Part shown: one piece after another, positions 1 to 6,337 of the stretch | Numbering within the stretch: position 1 is the stretch's first letter | Layout of the letters: every line of letters starts with the position of its first letter | Origin: Synergistales bacterium | GTDB lineage: Bacteria > Synergistota > Synergistia > Synergistales > 79-D21 | Length of the DNA: 10,017 nt | Direction of reading: 5' to 3' | NCBI GenBank assembly: GCA_015657435.1 | Contig: JADLKH010000004.1 | Span: forward strand, 180,542 to 190,558 | The notes under the pieces: model-generated | What the model saw: only the letters and a program-made list of their open reading frames with translations | Database searches by the model: none | Told to the model about the DNA's origin: nothing | Program-made: the position numbers and the translations under genes

Positions 1-1146
1 TGTCCCTTCAAGCGGCACCTGAGCCGGGAGGACCGTCGCGCGGGGTTTCTCCTCGGCGTCATGGAGGCCCTGGCCGCAGGGACCACGACGGTGGGCAACT
101 ACGACGACGAGATGAACGACGAGGCGGAAACCGTCGGGCGGATCGGCCTTCGCGGGCATCTCACCCAGCTTTTCCGGGAAGTGCCGGACAGGGTTTACGC
201 GCCGGGCGAGCTGTACGGGATCGACGAAGAGCTCGGGAACACGCGCCTGGAGTCCATGTTCGACCTCTTCGACCGTTGGGACGGACATGCCGACGGGCGT
301 GTCCGGATCCTGTTCGGGCCCATGGGTCCCGACTTCGTGAGCGCCGGAACTCTTCACCGGATCCGGCGGCAGGCCCTGGAAAAGGGAACCCGGGTTCACC
401 TGCACGTGGCCCAGGGTGACCGGGAAACGGCCCAGATGGTGATGCGGTACGGAATGAGGCCGATCCCCTGGCTGGCGAGTGAAGGGTTCCTCGACGAATC
501 GCTGATCGCGGTGCACCTGACGGACGCCACGGACGACGAGGCCCGCCTGGTCGCGGAAAGCGGAGCTTCCATGGCGCTCTGCTCCAACTCGATCGGCATC
601 ATCGACGGAATCGTCCCGCCCGCGAAGATTTTCCGGGAGGCGGGAGGACTGGTCGCCCTAGGCTCCGACCAGGCCCCCGGCAACAACAACCACAACATGT
701 TCAGCGAGATGCACGCCACGGCTCTCTTCAACAAGATCCGTTTCTCGGACCCCGAAGCCATGCCGGCCTGGCAGGTCCTCAGGATGGCTACGGTCGAGGG
801 GGCCCGGGCGATCGGACTGGGGAACGTGACAGGGTCGCTGGAGGAGGGTCGTCGGGCCGATTTCATCCTGGTGGACCTGTCCTCCCCGACGATGATGCCC
901 GTCTTCGCGAACCCGATGAGGAACCTGGTGCCGAACCTTGTTTACGGATGCCGGGGAAGCGAGGTTGTCCTGACTGCAGTGGAGGGCCGGGTCCTCTACG
1001 AGGACGGGCAGTATCTCACCCTGGACCCGAAAGAGGTGAAGGACCGGCTGCCCTGCATCGCCGAAAGGCTCGGGGCGGCGGCGCGGGAGGAGTTTCTCCG
1101 TCTTCGGGGCACGAACGCGGTGTTTATGGAAGAAGGGAAACTCTGA
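1..1146 (+). CDS. Amidohydrolase, MtaD/SsnA-like deaminase superfamily (5' truncated by window)
   Basis: The frame is open from base 1 through an internal ATG at 61, so the true start and the N-terminal HxH metal motif lie upstream. About 381 residues are visible of a family that is usually 430-450. Visible hallmarks are the family's E-x-L-x-x-GTTTVGNY segment (about 61-105), the metal-ligand His in VHLHVAQ (His codon 403-405), a second conserved His in AVHLTD (about 508-528), GSDQAPGNNN with the metal-ligand Asp (667-669), and the C-terminal MATVEGARAIGLG and GSLEEGRRADFILVDL segments typical of cyclic amidohydrolases. The family hydrolyses C-N bonds, often deaminating purine-like rings (MTA/SAH deaminase, guanine deaminase). 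One key residue differs: the HxxE glutamate that shuttles protons in characterised MTA/SAH deaminases is Gln here (codon 412-414). The fold is certain, the substrate is not, so no symbol is given. It ends 20 bp before a terminator hairpin. Confidence 0.9.
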   Translation, partial: CPFKRHLSREDRRAGFLLGVMEALAAGTTTVGNYDDEMNDEAETVGRIGLRGHLTQLFREVPDRVYAPGELYGIDEELGNTRLESMFDLFDRWDGHADGRVRILFGPMGPDFVSAGTLHRIRRQALEKGTRVHLHVAQGDRETAQMVMRYGMRPIPWLASEGFLDESLIAVHLTDATDDEARLVAESGASMALCSNSIGIIDGIVPPAKIFREAGGLVALGSDQAPGNNNHNMFSEMHATALFNKIRFSDPEAMPAWQVLRMATVEGARAIGLGNVTGSLEEGRRADFILVDLSSPTMMPVFANPMRNLVPNLVYGCRGSEVVLTAVEGRVLYEDGQYLTLDPKEVKDRLPCIAERLGAAAREEFLRLRGTNAVFMEEGKL

Positions 1147-1166
1147 GCGAAAAAACGGCAAGGAAA

Positions 1167-1206
1167 CGCGGGGTCCCCGGAAAATCGGGAACCCCGCGCC
1201 TTTTTT
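1167..1206. terminator. Bidirectional rho-independent terminator between convergent genes
   Basis: A 13-base arm (1167-1179) pairs with 1186-1198 with one mismatch around a 6-base loop, giving a very GC-rich stem. On the + strand it is followed by CC and six T (1201-1206). On the - strand the stem is followed by a looser T-rich stretch that includes six T (complement of 1150-1155). It lies between the stop of the amidohydrolase (1146) and the stop of the facing serine hydrolase (1213), so it probably ends both transcripts. Confidence 0.85.
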
Positions 1207-1212
1207 GCGCTT

Positions 1213-2766
1213 CTATTTATCGTCCGTCCGCGTGAAGCGGCTGACCGGATCCCCGTCGTTGTCCAGAAGCTCGAAGGCAAAAGATTTGCCGTCGGGTCCG
1301 ACGTCGAACCGGACCGTTCCCGCGTCTCCATCGTCGAGGCCTGCGGCTGAGAGAAGGAAGTTGTCGCGGTTTAGGGCTTTCAGGTTGAGTTCGAAGCCTT
1401 TCGGGCCCAGCCTCAGCACGAGGGTTCCCCGCCGATCCATGAGACGCGCCGGGCCGAAGAGGGGGCTTTCGTAGGTCCCCGCATAGGCGGCCCCCGGCAG
1501 GGGCAACGTGGCGCCTTTCGGCCTCACGCCCTTTTGCGCCTCCTCGGCAAGCTTTTTCTTCCAGCCCTCCAGAGCCGTCCCGAGGCGATCCGAATCGTCC
1601 GCCGCGCCGGTGCAGAGGTCCATGAACACCATTCCCAGCGCATCGGGAGCGGGGGTCACCAGGTTCGAGAGGATGACGATGCCCAGATCGAGCGCGGGGG
1701 CCATCATCACCAGTGTCGCGCTACCGGTCGTGGCTCCGTTGTGCCAGATCAGGGGGCACGGTTCATAGTCGGTCTTCACCCACCCCAGGCAGTAGGCGTT
1801 CTTTCCCTCGGCGATAGGCGTTTGGGGTTCGTGGGTGAAGGCCAGGCTTTCCTTGCCCACGACCTTCTTTCCCTCGAAGGTTCCCTCCCCGAGCTGCATG
1901 CGGACCCATTTCGCCATGTCGAGGATGTTCGAGTTGATGCCCCCCGCCGGGCCGTAGACGTACGGCCAGTCGAACATGGGCCAGTCCCTCGAAATCGGCG
2001 TCGCCTTTTTCCCGTCGAACGTGTGGAAGGTGGCCTCGTTGCCGGACTTGAAAAGGGCTTCCCGGGAGGTGGAGGATTCGGTCATTCCCAGCGGGTCGAA
2101 AATCCGTTCCTGGATGTTCTGTTCCCAGGTTTTACCGGTTTTCGTCTCCACCACGGCCGCTGCGGTCACCCAGAGGTTGTTCACGTAGGCAAACTCCGAG
2201 CGGAAACTGGAGACGGGCCTGATGGCGGCGGTGGACCGGACGATGTCCTCCCGCCCATAGCCGATCATGGCGAGAAGATCTCCTGCGTAGGGTTTCATGC
2301 CGCTGTGCTGGGCCATCAGGTCGCGCACCTGGAATTCCTTCGTCACCCAGGGGTCGTACATGGCGAAGCCGGGCAGGTGGGAGATGACGGGATCCTTCCA
2401 GCGGACCTTGCCCTCGTCCACGAGAGTGGCCACAAGGGTTGCCGTGAAGGCCTTGGAGGTGGAGCCGACCTGGAAGCGGGTGTGGGGGTCCACCGGCTCC
2501 GGTTTCCCGATCTCCTTCACCCCGAAGCTTTTCGCGTAGACGACCCGGTCCCCCTGGACCACGGCGACGGCCATGCCGGGGATCCTGAAGTCGTTGCGGG
2601 CCTTATCCACCTGCCGTTCGAACTCCCGGAAGACTTTTTCCAGTTCGGGTTCCGACAGGGTTTCGCGCCCGCCGGCCCGGGAAACTCCCGTGAAAACGAA
2701 GCCTAGGAACAATCCGGCAACGAGAAGGCCGACGAGGGGAATGCCGCAGAAACATCTTTTCCGCAA
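1213..2766 (-). CDS. Exported serine hydrolase, beta-lactamase/D-aminopeptidase fold (class C-like) with C-terminal beta domain
   Basis: 517 residues. An N-terminal signal peptide (basic MRKR, hydrophobic core about 9-27, likely cleavage near SRA-GG at 31) predicts export. The catalytic domain (about 40-385) carries the three penicillin-binding/beta-lactamase motifs: STSK at 102-105 (nucleophile Ser102, Lys105), YVN at 194-196 and HNG at 342-344 in place of KTG. That set is typical of the Beta-lactamase family PF00144 (esterases, D-aminopeptidases, class C-like enzymes). A tail at about 420-517 resembles the DUF3471-type beta domain often attached to these hydrolases. The likely substrate is a D-amino-acid peptide or ester outside the membrane; resistance to beta-lactams cannot be inferred. 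The start is TTG (2764-2766), chosen because a GGAGGTGAG Shine-Dalgarno site lies 5 bases upstream and no in-frame ATG is near. Transcribed divergently from the aldolase unit. Confidence 0.88.
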   Translation of the reverse strand: MRKRCFCGIPLVGLLVAGLFLGFVFTGVSRAGGRETLSEPELEKVFREFERQVDKARNDFRIPGMAVAVVQGDRVVYAKSFGVKEIGKPEPVDPHTRFQVGSTSKAFTATLVATLVDEGKVRWKDPVISHLPGFAMYDPWVTKEFQVRDLMAQHSGMKPYAGDLLAMIGYGREDIVRSTAAIRPVSSFRSEFAYVNNLWVTAAAVVETKTGKTWEQNIQERIFDPLGMTESSTSREALFKSGNEATFHTFDGKKATPISRDWPMFDWPYVYGPAGGINSNILDMAKWVRMQLGEGTFEGKKVVGKESLAFTHEPQTPIAEGKNAYCLGWVKTDYEPCPLIWHNGATTGSATLVMMAPALDLGIVILSNLVTPAPDALGMVFMDLCTGAADDSDRLGTALEGWKKKLAEEAQKGVRPKGATLPLPGAAYAGTYESPLFGPARLMDRRGTLVLRLGPKGFELNLKALNRDNFLLSAAGLDDGDAGTVRFDVGPDGKSFAFELLDNDGDPVSRFTRTDDK

Positions 2767-2771
2767 GGAGC

Positions 2772-2780
2772 CTCACCTCC
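2772..2780 (-). promoter_or_regulatory. Shine-Dalgarno site fixing a TTG start
   Basis: Read on the - strand this is GGAGGTGAG, a near-perfect match to the anti-SD sequence, 5 bases before TTG at 2766-2764. It supports TTG initiation and places the full signal peptide in the protein. Confidence 0.75.
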
Positions 2781-2841
2781 GCTGATTTTATGATGATGAA
2801 ACGGGCCTGAAACAAGATTAACTCCCCCGGTGCGATTCCGC

Positions 2842-2863
2842 AAGCCGATTGTCTTTTCGGCTT
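2842..2863. promoter_or_regulatory. Operator-like inverted repeat in the divergent intergenic region
   Basis: AAGCCGA (2842-2848) and TCGGCTT (2857-2863) are perfect 7-base inverted arms separated by 8 bases. The candidate -35 box of the aldolase promoter falls in the spacer, so a bound regulator would block RNA polymerase. It has no T-tract after it on either strand, so it does not look like a terminator. The function is inferred from placement only. Confidence 0.4.
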
Positions 2864-2878
2864 CCCATCGTTTACCAT
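2849..2878 (+). promoter_or_regulatory. Candidate sigma-70 promoter for the aldolase operon
   Basis: TTGTCT (2849-2854) and TACCAT (2873-2878) each match the consensus at 4 of 6 positions and are 18 bases apart. The predicted transcript start, near 2885, would leave a leader of about 40 bases that includes the GAGGAGG ribosome site at 2905-2911. This is the best candidate I find between 2767 and 2922, but it is weak in sequence terms. Confidence 0.4.
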
Positions 2879-2922
2879 CTAGCTGAAAAACAGCGAGAGG
2901 AACAGAGGAGGCGACATCGAGG

Positions 2923-3702
2923 ATGATCAACACGCTGAAGAGGAAGCTCATGGCGGGGCAGCCGGCGATCGGACCGTTCCTGACGCTCAACTGCCCGGAC
3001 CTCGTGGAACTGATGGGACTGACGGGTTTCGACTTCCTCATCATCGACACCGAGCACGGGCCCATGGAGGCCGAGTCGATCCAGAACCTGATCCGCGCCG
3101 CGGAGCTGAGGGGGATCACCCCCATCGTCCGGGTTTCCGACACCCGCGACGTGACGATCCTGAAAACCCTGGACGTCGGCGCACACGGAATCCAGGTTCC
3201 CCAGGTCAATTCGCGGGAAGCCGCCGAATCCGTCGTGCGGGCCGCGAAATACTTCCCCGTCGGGAGCCGGGGGGCCGCCATGCCGCGTGCGGCGGAATAC
3301 GGTCTCAGGCCCTTCGACGAACACCTGGCCTCAGCGAACGACGAGACGATGGTGATCGTGCACTGCGAAAACAGGGCTGGACTTTCCTGCATCGAGGAAA
3401 TCGCCGCAACTCCGGGGCTGGACGTGGTCTTCGTCGGGCCCTACGACTTGTCCCAGTCTCTGGGTTTTCCCGGCAGGCTCGACAACCCCCAGGTCGTCGC
3501 CGCGGTCGACCGGGCGCTCAAGGCGGCCCAAAACGCGGGAAAGCCCGCCGGGATCTTCGTGACGGGTACGGACGAGGCCCGCATGAGACTGGACCAGGGG
3601 TTTCGCTACATCGCCTACAGCATGGACTCCATCCTTTTCGCGGGCGCCTGCAGCCAGGCCGTGAAAACCCTGAAGAGCCACATGGGGTGTCAGGCCGAAT
3701 AG
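2923..3702 (+). CDS. HpcH/HpaI-family class II aldolase (2-keto-3-deoxy acid aldolase type)
   Basis: 259 residues, the usual family length. Family members cleave or form 2-keto-4-hydroxy acids (4-hydroxy-2-oxoheptanedioate, 2-keto-3-deoxy-L-rhamnonate, 2-dehydro-3-deoxyglucarate) to pyruvate plus an aldehyde using a divalent metal. All key residues are visible at the same numbers as in E. coli HpaI: His45 in DTEHGP, Arg70 in PIVRV, and metal ligands Glu149 (HCENRAG) and Asp175 (GPYDLS). The HGIQVPQV and KYFPVGSRG segments are also typical. The cytosolic location follows from the absence of a signal peptide. The ATG is preceded by GAGGAGG 11 bases upstream. It is the first gene of a tight unit: the next gene begins 15 bases after the stop. 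The exact substrate cannot be read from the sequence; citrate lyase beta-like malyl-CoA lyases are a less likely alternative because this protein is short and HpaI-like throughout. Confidence 0.9.
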   Translation: MINTLKRKLMAGQPAIGPFLTLNCPDLVELMGLTGFDFLIIDTEHGPMEAESIQNLIRAAELRGITPIVRVSDTRDVTILKTLDVGAHGIQVPQVNSREAAESVVRAAKYFPVGSRGAAMPRAAEYGLRPFDEHLASANDETMVIVHCENRAGLSCIEEIAATPGLDVVFVGPYDLSQSLGFPGRLDNPQVVAAVDRALKAAQNAGKPAGIFVTGTDEARMRLDQGFRYIAYSMDSILFAGACSQAVKTLKSHMGCQAE

Positions 3703-3717
3703 GAGGGCGGAATTCCC

Positions 3718-4488
3718 ATGAGGCGAAAAACCGGGTTTCTCCTCGCCTTTCTGCTGATCCTCTCCTTCCCGCTGATTGCGGCGGGGCAGGAAACGCGCAC
3801 CTTCAGGGGGAACTTCACGCCCGCCTCGCGGGGAGAGGAACTGCTGAAAGCCCTGGTGGACTATGCCGATCCGGATTCGGTCGAGATGATCCTCGACGGT
3901 GAGCCCGACGAAGGCTGGAACGTCCGGGATCTTTTCTTCCGGGTCAGGGGAGGTCTCTTTGCCGGGAAGATCCGCGTGGAGGACATCGCCCTCTCGGCTT
4001 CCTTCGTCAGCCTTGCCCCGCCCTCGGGCGGAGGGAAGCTCGAAGTCCGCTCGGCGATGCGGAGCAACATCGAGGTCGTCCTGCTGGAGTCGGACGTGAA
4101 CGGGGCCATCCGGACGTTCACCTCCGACAAAGACGGGAACTGGAGAGACGTTTCCGTCCGGTTCGTCCCGCCCCGGAACATCGAGGCCCGCGGACGCTAC
4201 CACGTGAAGAACCCCGGCCTCGTCATCCTGGCGGAGGTCGACACGGGTCTGGCGATCCGCGAGGGGCGGGAGATCTGGCTGGAGGACACGAGGCTCAGGA
4301 TCAACAACGCGGAGCAGACCGCCACGGTGAGGGAAGCCATCGAGAAGCTCCAGCCCGTCGTGGACATCCGGAAATTCCCTTTTCCCGTTTCGCTGGCCGT
4401 GCTGAATACCGGCCAGGGGCGCCTCGAGATCGCTTCGAGGACCCGTCCCTGTCCCTTTGAGGGAATCGTTTACCGATACAGCCGCTAG
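3718..4488 (+). CDS. Exported LmeA/DUF2993-like protein (possible phospholipid-binding)
   Basis: 256 residues. A signal peptide is clear (MRRK, hydrophobic core about 7-21, likely cleavage after AAG at 23), so the protein is exported or periplasmic. The mature part is beta-rich: alternating short hydrophobic strands through 65-240, no further membrane segment, no catalytic motif. The C-terminal part, with a DIRKFPFPVSLAVL segment followed by GRLEIAS, resembles DUF2993 (LmeA-like phospholipid-binding) proteins, which form an elongated lipid-binding fold in the envelope. I recognise this by pattern only, so the assignment is tentative. The AGGAGG ribosome site overlaps the aldolase stop, and the start ATG follows 11 bases later, which implies co-transcription and perhaps translational coupling. 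The next gene starts 18 bases after the stop. No functional reason for pairing it with an aldolase is evident. Confidence 0.6.
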   Translation: MRRKTGFLLAFLLILSFPLIAAGQETRTFRGNFTPASRGEELLKALVDYADPDSVEMILDGEPDEGWNVRDLFFRVRGGLFAGKIRVEDIALSASFVSLAPPSGGGKLEVRSAMRSNIEVVLLESDVNGAIRTFTSDKDGNWRDVSVRFVPPRNIEARGRYHVKNPGLVILAEVDTGLAIREGREIWLEDTRLRINNAEQTATVREAIEKLQPVVDIRKFPFPVSLAVLNTGQGRLEIASRTRPCPFEGIVYRYSR

Positions 4489-4506
4489 GCTCGGGGGAGG
4501 ATTGTC

Positions 4507-4866
4507 ATGTCAACGGAACTCAAGCCCGTCGTCTCCAAGGAAGACACTTTCGACCGTCTGGAAATCCGCCTCGGACGGATCCTGTCCGCCGAGATCGAGC
4601 CTTCTTCCCCGAAGAAGGCCTACCGGATCGTGGCGGATTTCGGAAAGTTCGGGAAGAAAACCAGCGTGGGGCGGTTCACCCTGCACTCCCCGGAAGAGCT
4701 CGTCGGCCATCTGGTCGTCGCGGTCCTGAACTTCGAGCCCCGCCAGGTGGGGGAAACCGTTTCCGAGGTCCTGGTCCTGGGTGTGCAGTACCCGAAGGCC
4801 GACAGCGGCGAAGCGACGTTTCTGACTCCGGCCGAAGAGGCGAAGATCGGCGGGAAGGTGTTCTAG
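4507..4866 (+). CDS. CsaA/YgjH-like tRNA-binding domain protein
   Basis: 119 residues forming one OB-fold tRNA-binding domain (PF01588), as in CsaA and the C-terminus of MetRS. Landmarks are LEIRLGRILSAE (18-29), the ADFG strand-turn (43-46), a TSVGRFT segment (52-58) where B. subtilis CsaA has a serine-rich SSAQIT, VVAVLNFEPRQVG (70-82) and SEVLVLG (86-92). The domain dimerises and binds the tRNA elbow; in B. subtilis CsaA it has been described as a chaperone-like export factor. A synthetase catalytic domain is absent, so it is a free-standing tRNA-binding protein. The GGGGGAGG ribosome site (4493-4500) lies 6 bases before ATG. It is the last gene of the aldolase unit; its TAG overlaps the stop codon of the convergent carrier gene, leaving no room for a terminator between them. 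Confidence 0.88.
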   Translation: MSTELKPVVSKEDTFDRLEIRLGRILSAEIEPSSPKKAYRIVADFGKFGKKTSVGRFTLHSPEELVGHLVVAVLNFEPRQVGETVSEVLVLGVQYPKADSGEATFLTPAEEAKIGGKVF

Positions 4867-6017
4867 CCCAGCGCCTTGGCCAGAAGCGACGTGAAGATCA
4901 CCATGCAGAGGAGGGCCATGGGATAGGTGGCCCCGTAGCCGGTGCTGCACTCCTCGCCTCCGGTGGCGTCGATGGCCGCCCCCAGCCCGGGGGTGCTGGT
5001 CATGGCCCCGCAGATGGCCCCTGCCAGCAGAACCCAGTTGATCTTCCAGACGAAGCGCCCCAGAAAGAACCCGGCCAGCTCCGAGGCAAGGGCCGAAAAG
5101 AGGGCGATTCCCACCAGGAGCAAACCGTGCCGCATAAGGGCTTCGATGATCTGGGGGCCCGCCATCAGGCCGACGACCGCCAGGAAATAGGCCAGAGATA
5201 TCCCCCGTATGGCAGAAAGGGTTTTCTTTTCCATTCGCATGGGAAGCGGCCCGAGACGTCCAATCGCTCCGAGGGCCAGTGCGGCGATCAGGCCGCCTCC
5301 TGTGCTGCCCAGGGAGACGGGGTTTCCCATGACGGGAACCGTGATGCTGCCCAGCAGGACTCCGAAGATGATGCAGACCACGAAGGAAATCACGGAGAAG
5401 GGAGCGGATTGCGGGATCTTTGCGGCTTCGCCCTTCTCTTCGCTGCCCCCCCTGTACAGCTGAAGCAGTTCCTCCCTTTCCCTTTTCACGTCGATCCGGA
5501 AAAGGATCGGCGCAAGCTGGACGAAAAAGACAACGGCCAGAGCCCCGAAGGGATACGCGATGGTGTACCCGACGGTGACCATCGGATTTCCCCCTGTGGC
5601 TTCCAGAGCGGCGCCCAGTCCCGGTGAGCTGGTCAGGGCTCCCGTGTAGGTTCCGGCAATGAGGAGAGGGTCGATGCCCGCCGCCATGCGGGCCACCGCA
5701 TAGGTGGCAAGGGCTCCCACCAGCGTGACCACCAAGCTCAGGAGGATGAATTTGATCCCGAACTTCCTCACCACCAGGACGATGTCCTCTGCGGACAGCA
5801 GTCCCACCGCGATGACGAAGAGCATGAGGTTCCAGTTGAAGAGTTCGAAGGAGACCTTCACGTTCAGCATGCCCAGGATCAGCCCCGTGATGAGGACACC
5901 GGAGGAACCGAGGCTGAGGGCCCCGAACCTGACCTGTCCGAGGAGCAGGCCGGTCGCCACGGCAAGACTCAAAAGGAGCAGCTGGTTGTGAAGAAGCGCG
6001 TCCAGGAATTCACCCAT
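4863..6017 (-). CDS. AspT/YidE-family (AAE) membrane carrier, short form without RCK_C domains
   Basis: 384 residues, very hydrophobic, about ten membrane segments in two homologous halves. Each half begins with a GLLLG/GVLLG plus GS(S/T)G segment (23-50 and 219-250) and contains a signature: TSSPGLGAALEATGG (129-143) and TSTPGLGAAIDATGG (340-354), each followed within about 13 residues by a Y-P pair (AYPFG, TYPMA). This is the YidE/YbjL duplication domain of the aspartate-alanine exchanger family (TC 2.A.81; AspT exchanges aspartate for alanine). Typical members are about 550 residues with two TrkA-C/RCK_C domains between the halves; here only a charged loop (about 174-205) remains. The substrate is probably an amino acid or dicarboxylate, by family analogy only. 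A GGAGGG site lies 6 bases upstream of ATG. It is divergent from the TRAP operon and may share control sites with it. Confidence 0.85.
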   Translation of the reverse strand: MGEFLDALLHNQLLLLSLAVATGLLLGQVRFGALSLGSSGVLITGLILGMLNVKVSFELFNWNLMLFVIAVGLLSAEDIVLVVRKFGIKFILLSLVVTLVGALATYAVARMAAGIDPLLIAGTYTGALTSSPGLGAALEATGGNPMVTVGYTIAYPFGALAVVFFVQLAPILFRIDVKREREELLQLYRGGSEEKGEAAKIPQSAPFSVISFVVCIIFGVLLGSITVPVMGNPVSLGSTGGGLIAALALGAIGRLGPLPMRMEKKTLSAIRGISLAYFLAVVGLMAGPQIIEALMRHGLLLVGIALFSALASELAGFFLGRFVWKINWVLLAGAICGAMTSTPGLGAAIDATGGEECSTGYGATYPMALLCMVIFTSLLAKALG

Positions 6018-6100
6018 GTGGATCCCTCCAAGTCGTAGCCGGATTTCCAGGCCCGCAACCGGACGAGTCGCCGCCCGCAGGATGCCGACCCGCTCAAACC

Positions 6101-6143
6101 CGGTTTCAACCGAATCTTATCCGGAAAGGCCGGGTCCAGGCAA
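6101..6143 (-). promoter_or_regulatory. Candidate promoter and overlapping dyad upstream of the AspT-like carrier gene
   Basis: On the - strand TTGCCT (complement of 6138-6143) and TAAGAT (complement of 6114-6119) lie 18 bases apart, each matching 4 of 6 consensus positions. The perfect dyad CGGTT-TC-AACCG (6101-6112) sits just downstream of the -10 box, and it overlaps a second dyad AAACC-C-GGTTT (6096-6106). This arrangement looks like an operator at the transcription start, but it rests on sequence pattern only. Confidence 0.3.
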
Positions 6144-6172
6144 ACCTTTCCTTCCGCCGTGAATTTCCGGAT
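6119..6172. repeat. Perfect 9-base inverted repeat, arms 36 bases apart
   Basis: ATCCGGAAA (6119-6127) and TTTCCGGAT (6164-6172) are exact reverse complements. They lie in the divergent region between the AspT-like carrier and the TRAP operon. A related CCGGATTTCC occurs at about 6041-6050. The arms may be paired binding sites for one dimeric regulator, or chance in GC-rich DNA. Confidence 0.45.
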
Positions 6173-6214
6173 TGGCCGTTTCCCATTGTAAGGCCGTGGG
6201 CAAGACCGTGAAGG

Positions 6215-6258
6215 AAGCGGGCCGCTTTAAATAATTTACTTTCGTTTACATTATTTAC
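6215..6258. promoter_or_regulatory. Short dyad and phased TTTAC repeats upstream of the TRAP operon
   Basis: The dyad AAGCGG-G-CCGCTT (6215-6227) is followed by an abruptly AT-rich stretch holding TTTAC at 6235, 6245 and 6254, i.e. spaced 10 and 9 bases, close to one helical turn. The last two are part of a 9-base imperfect tandem (TTTACATTA, TTTACATAT). In-phase repeats next to a promoter suggest an activator/repressor site or an UP-like or curved element. The role is inferred. Confidence 0.4.
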
Positions 6259-6264
6259 ATATTC

Positions 6265-6293
6265 TTGAATGGGGTTTTCAGTTTTTTTAACAT
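6265..6293 (+). promoter_or_regulatory. Candidate sigma-70 promoter for the TRAP-hydro-lyase operon
   Basis: TTGAAT (6265-6270) and TAACAT (6288-6293) are separated by 17 bases, each with 4 of 6 consensus matches, in the only strongly AT-rich part of the window. A transcript start near 6300 would give a leader of about 38 bases to the dctP start. An alternative, TTTACT (6235-6240) with CATATT (6258-6263), is also 17 bases apart. Confidence 0.5.
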
Positions 6294-6324
6294 GAGAGGC
6301 GGCTGAGGTTCCATAAATTTATCG

Positions 6325-6333
6325 GGTGGTGAT
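6325..6333 (+). promoter_or_regulatory. Shine-Dalgarno site deciding the dctP start
   Basis: GGTGGTGAT matches the extended anti-SD complement GGAGGTGAT at 8 of 9 bases. It overlaps in-frame GTG (6326), GTG (6329) and ATG (6332) codons, which therefore cannot be served by it. ATG at 6338 is 8 bases after the GGTGG core and is the preferred start. Confidence 0.65.
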
Positions 6334-6337
6334 GAGG

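Noticed and set aside
1534..2706. 390-codon + strand open frame inside the serine hydrolase gene
   Set aside because: It is antisense to a gene with all three catalytic motifs, is low-complexity in Gly, Val, His and Arg, and has no recognisable domain.
2785..2790. TAAAAT on the - strand as a -10 box for the serine hydrolase
   Set aside because: Transcription would begin inside the GGAGGTGAG ribosome site, and the nearest TTG-type -35 (TTGTTT) is 19 bases away. I could not find a convincing promoter for this gene.
3331..4203. 290-codon - strand open frame across the aldolase and LmeA-like genes
   Set aside because: It crosses two well-supported genes and their junction, has biased composition and shows no family motif.
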